DNA of 64,000 bases, from contig CM020620.1 of the NCBI GenBank assembly GCA_009829735.1, forward strand, positions 13,451,420 through 13,515,419. Reading direction: 5' to 3'. Of this stretch, positions 59,995 to 64,000 are shown in pieces. Position 1 is the first letter of the stretch; the number at the start of each line of letters is the position of its first letter. Origin of the DNA: Pyropia yezoensis (taxonomy: Eukaryota > Rhodophyta > Bangiophyceae > Bangiales > Bangiaceae). Below the pieces are notes generated by a model. The model worked only from the letters and a program-made list of their open reading frames with translations. It was not told the origin of the DNA and did no database searches. Made by a program: the position numbers and the translations under genes.

Positions 59995-61941
59995 ATGGCT
60001 AGTTCGGACCCCCCGTCGTCCGGGGAGTACACGGGTGATGCACGTACTTCAGTGCCTTTGAATACTGGTGAGACACAGGTGGGTTTACCTGGGGTCGCAG
60101 AGGGACTAGAGGTCCCTCAAGCCAGCAGGACTGGAAGTACGGGCGGGCAACCGGCCACCCCGACTCAGTCGGGAGTTCACTCGGGTGACACTTCTGATGT
60201 GGGTGGGCCGAAGTCTGGCCACCGTGTGGTATACTCAACGGGAACGTCTCAACGGGTGAGGACTGTCCTCGCGGGTTCCACTCGGGTTGGAGCCAACTTT
60301 GGCTTGGAGTCGTCGCCAACTAGGCTTTCGGAGGACGGTGGAACTCCGTTGGTCGGCGATGGGCTCGCGCCCATGCCCCCGGTTGAGACCCCTGAGGAAC
60401 GTGGTTACCCCTCAGGTGGACTCCCGGAGGCGGACCGAGACTCAACTGGAGTCGTCAATCCACTCCTCGCGGAAACTGTCCGTCGGGAGGCGACCAATGT
60501 GTTGCGGCAGACTTTGCCGGACCTGGTGGTCACGATGACGAATACTATTCTGAATCAGATTGTGGCGAGTTTGCCAGATGGCCTTAATGTCCAAACCGGA
60601 TTGGGGCTTTCGAGCCCGCAGGCGCAGGGGGAATCCCCCCTTACGCCTATCTCTGGTCGCCCCGAACTGGGGGCGACACCTGTGACTCCCAACGAGGGAG
60701 CCACACCATACTCGGTGGGGCGTACGCCCTTTACGGGGGAGTTCCCCCCGGAAACGCCGGCGGCTACACCAAGCGCGCCGCGCCGGACTACAGGCACTGA
60801 GAGTGAACTTACCCCAGTGCCACAGCGGCTGTTCCCTCAACGTGAGGTGCCGCCCAAGATCCAGGTAGCCAACCCGGTCTACCAGAGGATCTTTGATTGT
60901 GAGACCTACGCCCTCCACAACAAGTCGGTGGCGTATGGTCCTGACCAGGCCCGAGCCATGGGCCGTGCCAAGAAGAATGCACTTCATTCTTTTGGGCACA
61001 AAGCGGAGTGGGACGGAACTCCCCCCCTCCGTGTCTTTGAGTTCTTACGTCGTTTCACAAAAGCCTGTGACGACAATGCCATAAGTGAAGGCATGGCTTT
61101 TTACATGCTACAGGAGTTTACGAAGGGCGACCTACGGACAGAACTTATGTCCGTCATGCCCAGCTCCTCAAGTGGAGGCGCTGGGGAGGTGACGTCCTAT
61201 TTGGAGCTCGTCAACTGGTTGTTGAGAGCCATGGTTGATAAGGCAGCGTTGGCTTCTCAAGTCGAGGAGTTTACGCAAGCCCATCAGGAAGAGGCGGAGG
61301 ACGAGTTGTCCTTTGCGGAGCGAGTCCGTAAGCTCAACAATCTTTGTGGGTTTCTTCATCCACAAGCTGTGGTGAAGAGTCGGTTTGTGGAGGGACTCCA
61401 TTGGTCAGTCCGGATGGAGACCCGGGAGCATAACACTGCCCGGGCGACCCTGGCCGAGTTGGCCAGGTTCGCCTATCGCAGAGGCGAGGCCTACCGCAAG
61501 TTGCGGGAGGAACAACGCCAGGAGCGTCAGGCCGAGTTGGCCAAGGAACGGGAGGAGGCGCGCCAGGCCAGAGAGTTGAGAGAGGCACGCCGAATCCGCA
61601 AGGAGAGGGTGGTAGCTGCCGTGGGAACTTCCCAGGGTATCCCTTCGTCTTCCCCAGTTGGGAAGACCCCTCCCGGAACGGACCATCGGTGTTGGAACTG
61701 CAACTCCGATGGTCACTGGGCATATGATTGCCCCAAGTTGAGTAAACGCATCCAACAACTTGTTAGGAATGCGAGTAAAAAGTCGGCTACGAACGAAGTA
61801 CGTTCACGCCGCGAGGGTGGGTCTCGACCGGTCGTTGCGGTCGCCACACCCTCGGCGGAGGAGGCGGACACGTCGTCCTCGGACTCGTCGTCTTCCTCCC
61901 CGCCCTCAGATTCGGACGCCAAGTCGGCGGGAAACGAATGA
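59995..61941 (+). CDS. gag: Intact Gag of Ty3/gypsy copy B
   Basis: 648 aa from ATG 59995 (MASSDPPSSGEYTGDARTSV) to TGA 61939-61941. The first ~280 residues are Thr/Pro/Gly-rich and probably disordered. Residues about 285-530 form the capsid-like core: PPKIQVANPVYQRIFDCETY, PLRVFEFLRRFTKACDDNAI, MLQEFTKGDLRTELMSVMPS, KLNNLCGFLHPQAVVKSRFV, then a charged coiled-coil (RKLREEQRQERQAELAKERE). A CCHC zinc knuckle lies at 566-579 (CWNCNSDGHWAYDC, spacing C-2-C-4-H-4-C), the nucleic-acid-binding nucleocapsid. A Ser/Asp tail ends the protein. Gag builds the virus-like particle that packages element RNA. It has no internal stop, unlike copy A. Its TGA overlaps the pol ATG. Confidence 0.9.
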   Translation: MASSDPPSSGEYTGDARTSVPLNTGETQVGLPGVAEGLEVPQASRTGSTGGQPATPTQSGVHSGDTSDVGGPKSGHRVVYSTGTSQRVRTVLAGSTRVGANFGLESSPTRLSEDGGTPLVGDGLAPMPPVETPEERGYPSGGLPEADRDSTGVVNPLLAETVRREATNVLRQTLPDLVVTMTNTILNQIVASLPDGLNVQTGLGLSSPQAQGESPLTPISGRPELGATPVTPNEGATPYSVGRTPFTGEFPPETPAATPSAPRRTTGTESELTPVPQRLFPQREVPPKIQVANPVYQRIFDCETYALHNKSVAYGPDQARAMGRAKKNALHSFGHKAEWDGTPPLRVFEFLRRFTKACDDNAISEGMAFYMLQEFTKGDLRTELMSVMPSSSSGGAGEVTSYLELVNWLLRAMVDKAALASQVEEFTQAHQEEAEDELSFAERVRKLNNLCGFLHPQAVVKSRFVEGLHWSVRMETREHNTARATLAELARFAYRRGEAYRKLREEQRQERQAELAKEREEARQARELREARRIRKERVVAAVGTSQGIPSSSPVGKTPPGTDHRCWNCNSDGHWAYDCPKLSKRIQQLVRNASKKSATNEVRSRREGGSRPVVAVATPSAEEADTSSSDSSSSSPPSDSDAKSAGNE

Positions 61942-62631
61942 CCGTTGGAGCTGGCCGTCCGAAGCTCACAACGGCAGCCTCGGCCAAGTGGGTCAAGAGG
62001 ACGAACCAACCCTGCCGGATACTGCGGCGAACTAAGGGAGTCCGCCCACCTCGGGTAGGACTCCCCAAGAACGTAAACCCACGTCGGGTCATCGCGGTGC
62101 TGACGGGTGAGAACTTCCAGGTGGCTGGACGGGTGCAACTCGCCCCCGGCCGTGCATGCTGTACCCGTATCGTAATTGATACCGGGTCAGGAGCCTCCTT
62201 GATACGCAAGTCGCTATTACCAAAGGAGGTGAAGCTCCAACGCTGGAGGTCCAAAGCTGACCGTATGATTGACATCAATGGTGGGGTACTTCCCATCGTT
62301 GGTGCCGTGACCCTACCAACTAGGTTGGGGACCCATGAGGTCGACGTGACCTATGGCGTAGTTGAGAATATATCGGTACCCTTGCTTCTGGGTACCCCTT
62401 ATGTTGTTACACAAGTGCCTTTGATTTGTGGCCCTGAGTACTGGGTCAAGTTGATGAATGGGGGGACTATCCCCATCCTTGGTAAGGGAAAGTCTGTGGC
62501 TCCTGTGACAGTCTCACAGTCGAAGCCTGTTTGTTCGGTGAGGGAAGGGTTTACTGCTACCCTGCGTTTTAGCCCGCAAAGTCACGTTGCCCCCCAACTC
62601 GGTGGGCGCACGTTGATGTTGTAAGTGATTT
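61938..62631 (+). CDS. pol: Pol of Ty3/gypsy copy B, protease part, cut by the gap
   Basis: ATG 61938 (MTVGAGRPKLTTAASAKW) overlaps the gag stop as ATGA, one base back from the gag frame. An aspartic protease follows: VIDTGSGASLIRKSLLPKEV (catalytic D-T/S-G), a flap-like region, and VPLLLGTPYVVTQVPLICG. Compared with copy A the frame is lost near 62565 (TTTTAGCCCG and a run of six C), within 70 bases of the assembly gap, so sequencing errors at the contig end are as likely as real decay. The apparent stop at 62622-62624 results from that shift. Reverse transcriptase, RNase H and integrase would lie in the gap or are missing. Confidence 0.8.
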
Positions 62632-63131
62632 NNNNNNNNNNNNNNNNNNNNNNNNNNNNNNNNNNNNNNNNNNNNNNNNNNNNNNNNNNNNNNNNNNNNN
62701 NNNNNNNNNNNNNNNNNNNNNNNNNNNNNNNNNNNNNNNNNNNNNNNNNNNNNNNNNNNNNNNNNNNNNNNNNNNNNNNNNNNNNNNNNNNNNNNNNNNN
62801 NNNNNNNNNNNNNNNNNNNNNNNNNNNNNNNNNNNNNNNNNNNNNNNNNNNNNNNNNNNNNNNNNNNNNNNNNNNNNNNNNNNNNNNNNNNNNNNNNNNN
62901 NNNNNNNNNNNNNNNNNNNNNNNNNNNNNNNNNNNNNNNNNNNNNNNNNNNNNNNNNNNNNNNNNNNNNNNNNNNNNNNNNNNNNNNNNNNNNNNNNNNN
63001 NNNNNNNNNNNNNNNNNNNNNNNNNNNNNNNNNNNNNNNNNNNNNNNNNNNNNNNNNNNNNNNNNNNNNNNNNNNNNNNNNNNNNNNNNNNNNNNNNNNN
63101 NNNNNNNNNNNNNNNNNNNNNNNNNNNNNNN
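62632..63131. other. Assembly gap, exactly 500 N
   Basis: A second round-number gap. It is flanked left by pol of copy B and right by sequence almost identical to the copy B LTR. Confidence 0.95.
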
Positions 63132-63515
63132 TGCATTTGGGTCCATATTCCCTAAGTTTGGGATAGTTAGCTAGTAGTAAATCCAACTTGGATTTGAGGG
63201 TTTTCTGCATTTATCGTCTTGAATTTTCGTGTGGCCCGGTGGGCAGGTGCTGGGGTGGGAGATTCTGAGTGGCGAGATTCTGAGTGGACCCTGGGGGGAT
63301 AAGGGGAGGGACAGCGGGGCTTGGCCCTGCGTCCCCGTCCCGACCAAGAAACTGTTGGACCACACACCATCCTCTTGTTTGTCCGTGGGGGGTTTGCCCC
63401 ACAACAGGGACAGAGTGTGTGCGACTTGCACTTCTTCCGGTTCCCCCGACACGGGAGGCAGCCCTAGCACACCGCCACAACTTGGGTGCCGCGTGTGCTA
63501 GTGGTTTTTGCCACA
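63132..63515 (+). repeat. Partial LTR of Ty3/gypsy copy C
   Basis: Nearly identical to the corresponding part of the copy B LTR (from TGCATTTGGGTCCATATTCC to TTGCCACA), with a single-base deletion (GCTAGTAG against GCTTAGTAG). The 5' end is hidden by the gap. Confidence 0.8.
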
Positions 63516-63634
63516 TTTGGTGGAGCAGCAGGGGACAGAGGTAACCTTTACCTCCGGGTGCACCCGGGTGTAGGGGGCCCTCTGTCTCAGAGGAACGGTG
63601 GTCTTGGACCGTGTCATACGGATCGTCAGCCAAC

Positions 63635-64000
63635 ATGGCTAGTTCGGACCCCCCGTCGTCCGGGAGTACACGGGTGATGCACGTACTTCAGTGCCTTGAA
63701 TACTGGTGAGACACAGGTGGGTTTACCTGGGGTCGCAGAGGGACTAGAGGTCCCTCAAGCCAGCAGGACTGGAAGTACGGGCGGGCAACCGGCCACCCCG
63801 ACTCAGTCGGGAGTTCACTCGGGTGACACTTCTGATGTGGGTGGGCCGAAGTCTGGCCACCGTGTGGTATACTCAACGGGAACGTCTCAACGGGTGAGGA
63901 CTGTCCTCGCGGGTTCCACTCGGGTTGGAGCCAACTTTGGCTTGGAGTCGTCGCCAACTAGGCTTTCGGAGGACGGTGGAACTCCGTTGGTCGGCGATGG
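63635..64000 (+). pseudogene. Gag start of copy C, with single-base deletions
   Basis: ATG 63635 opens the same gag as copy B, but one G is missing in CCGGGAGTAC (copy B CCGGGGAGTAC) and one T in GTGCCTTGAAT (copy B GTGCCTTTGAAT), breaking the frame within 25 codons. Otherwise it is practically identical up to the window end. Both differences are in homopolymers, as expected from unpolished long reads. Confidence 0.8.

Noticed and set aside
1..64000. rRNA or tRNA genes
   Set aside because: No stretch with recognisable rRNA cores or tRNA A/B-box and acceptor pairing was found by reading; a covariance-model search would be decisive.

Overview
The window is GC-rich eukaryotic DNA. Genes sit far apart, one gene is clearly split by introns, and low-complexity DNA and transposable elements are abundant. 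Two genes carry plastid signatures: a thylakoid-lumen-type cyclophilin with a twin-arginine signal (42203-43228, minus) and a small protein with a duplicated GLPxGPGG block typical of chloroplast proteins (34609-35160). A BT1/folate-biopterin transporter family gene fits the same picture. The host is therefore probably an alga. The composition, Ala/Pro/Gly-rich proteins and transposon load would fit a bangiophyte red alga (Porphyra/Pyropia type), but that placement is inference.

Layout. 1-7334: C-terminal part of a Ty3/gypsy chromovirus pol, then an intact 668-codon ORF of unknown family on the minus strand behind an LTR-like ~435-bp module, then a decayed head-to-head second copy of that ORF running into a 500-N gap. 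7835-14700: decayed Plavaka-like transposase, a 3.2-kb higher-order minisatellite, and a SET-domain gene. 14700-19700: GC-rich minisatellites and a broken acidic-repeat ORF. 19748-22543: five-exon BT1 transporter with a 13-nt micro-exon. 23077-25077: MYND zinc-finger gene (minus). 25-31 kb: very GC-rich low-complexity DNA with weak gene remnants. 31.9-43.2 kb is the most gene-like part. It holds a putative nuclear protein (minus), the plastid GLPxGPGG protein, a coiled-coil plus single-membrane-segment protein (minus), three terminal-inverted-repeat elements, an Mpv17/PMP22 protein and the lumenal cyclophilin (minus).

44.2-64 kb is mobile-element territory. It contains a trihelix/Myb-like gene beside a broken hAT transposase, two more copies of the LTR-like module, a truncated non-LTR reverse transcriptase, an unidentified ORF with an in-frame stop, and a nested stack of a second Ty3/gypsy family. 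In that stack copy A is dead and carries a 642-bp solo LTR with a CGGCC target duplication. Copy B is inserted in the reverse transcriptase of copy A and keeps an intact gag. A near-identical copy C follows a second 500-N gap.

The host genes do not form an operon or pathway. The shared theme is plastid and organelle membrane housekeeping genes embedded in repeats. No rRNA, tRNA or CRISPR array was recognised.
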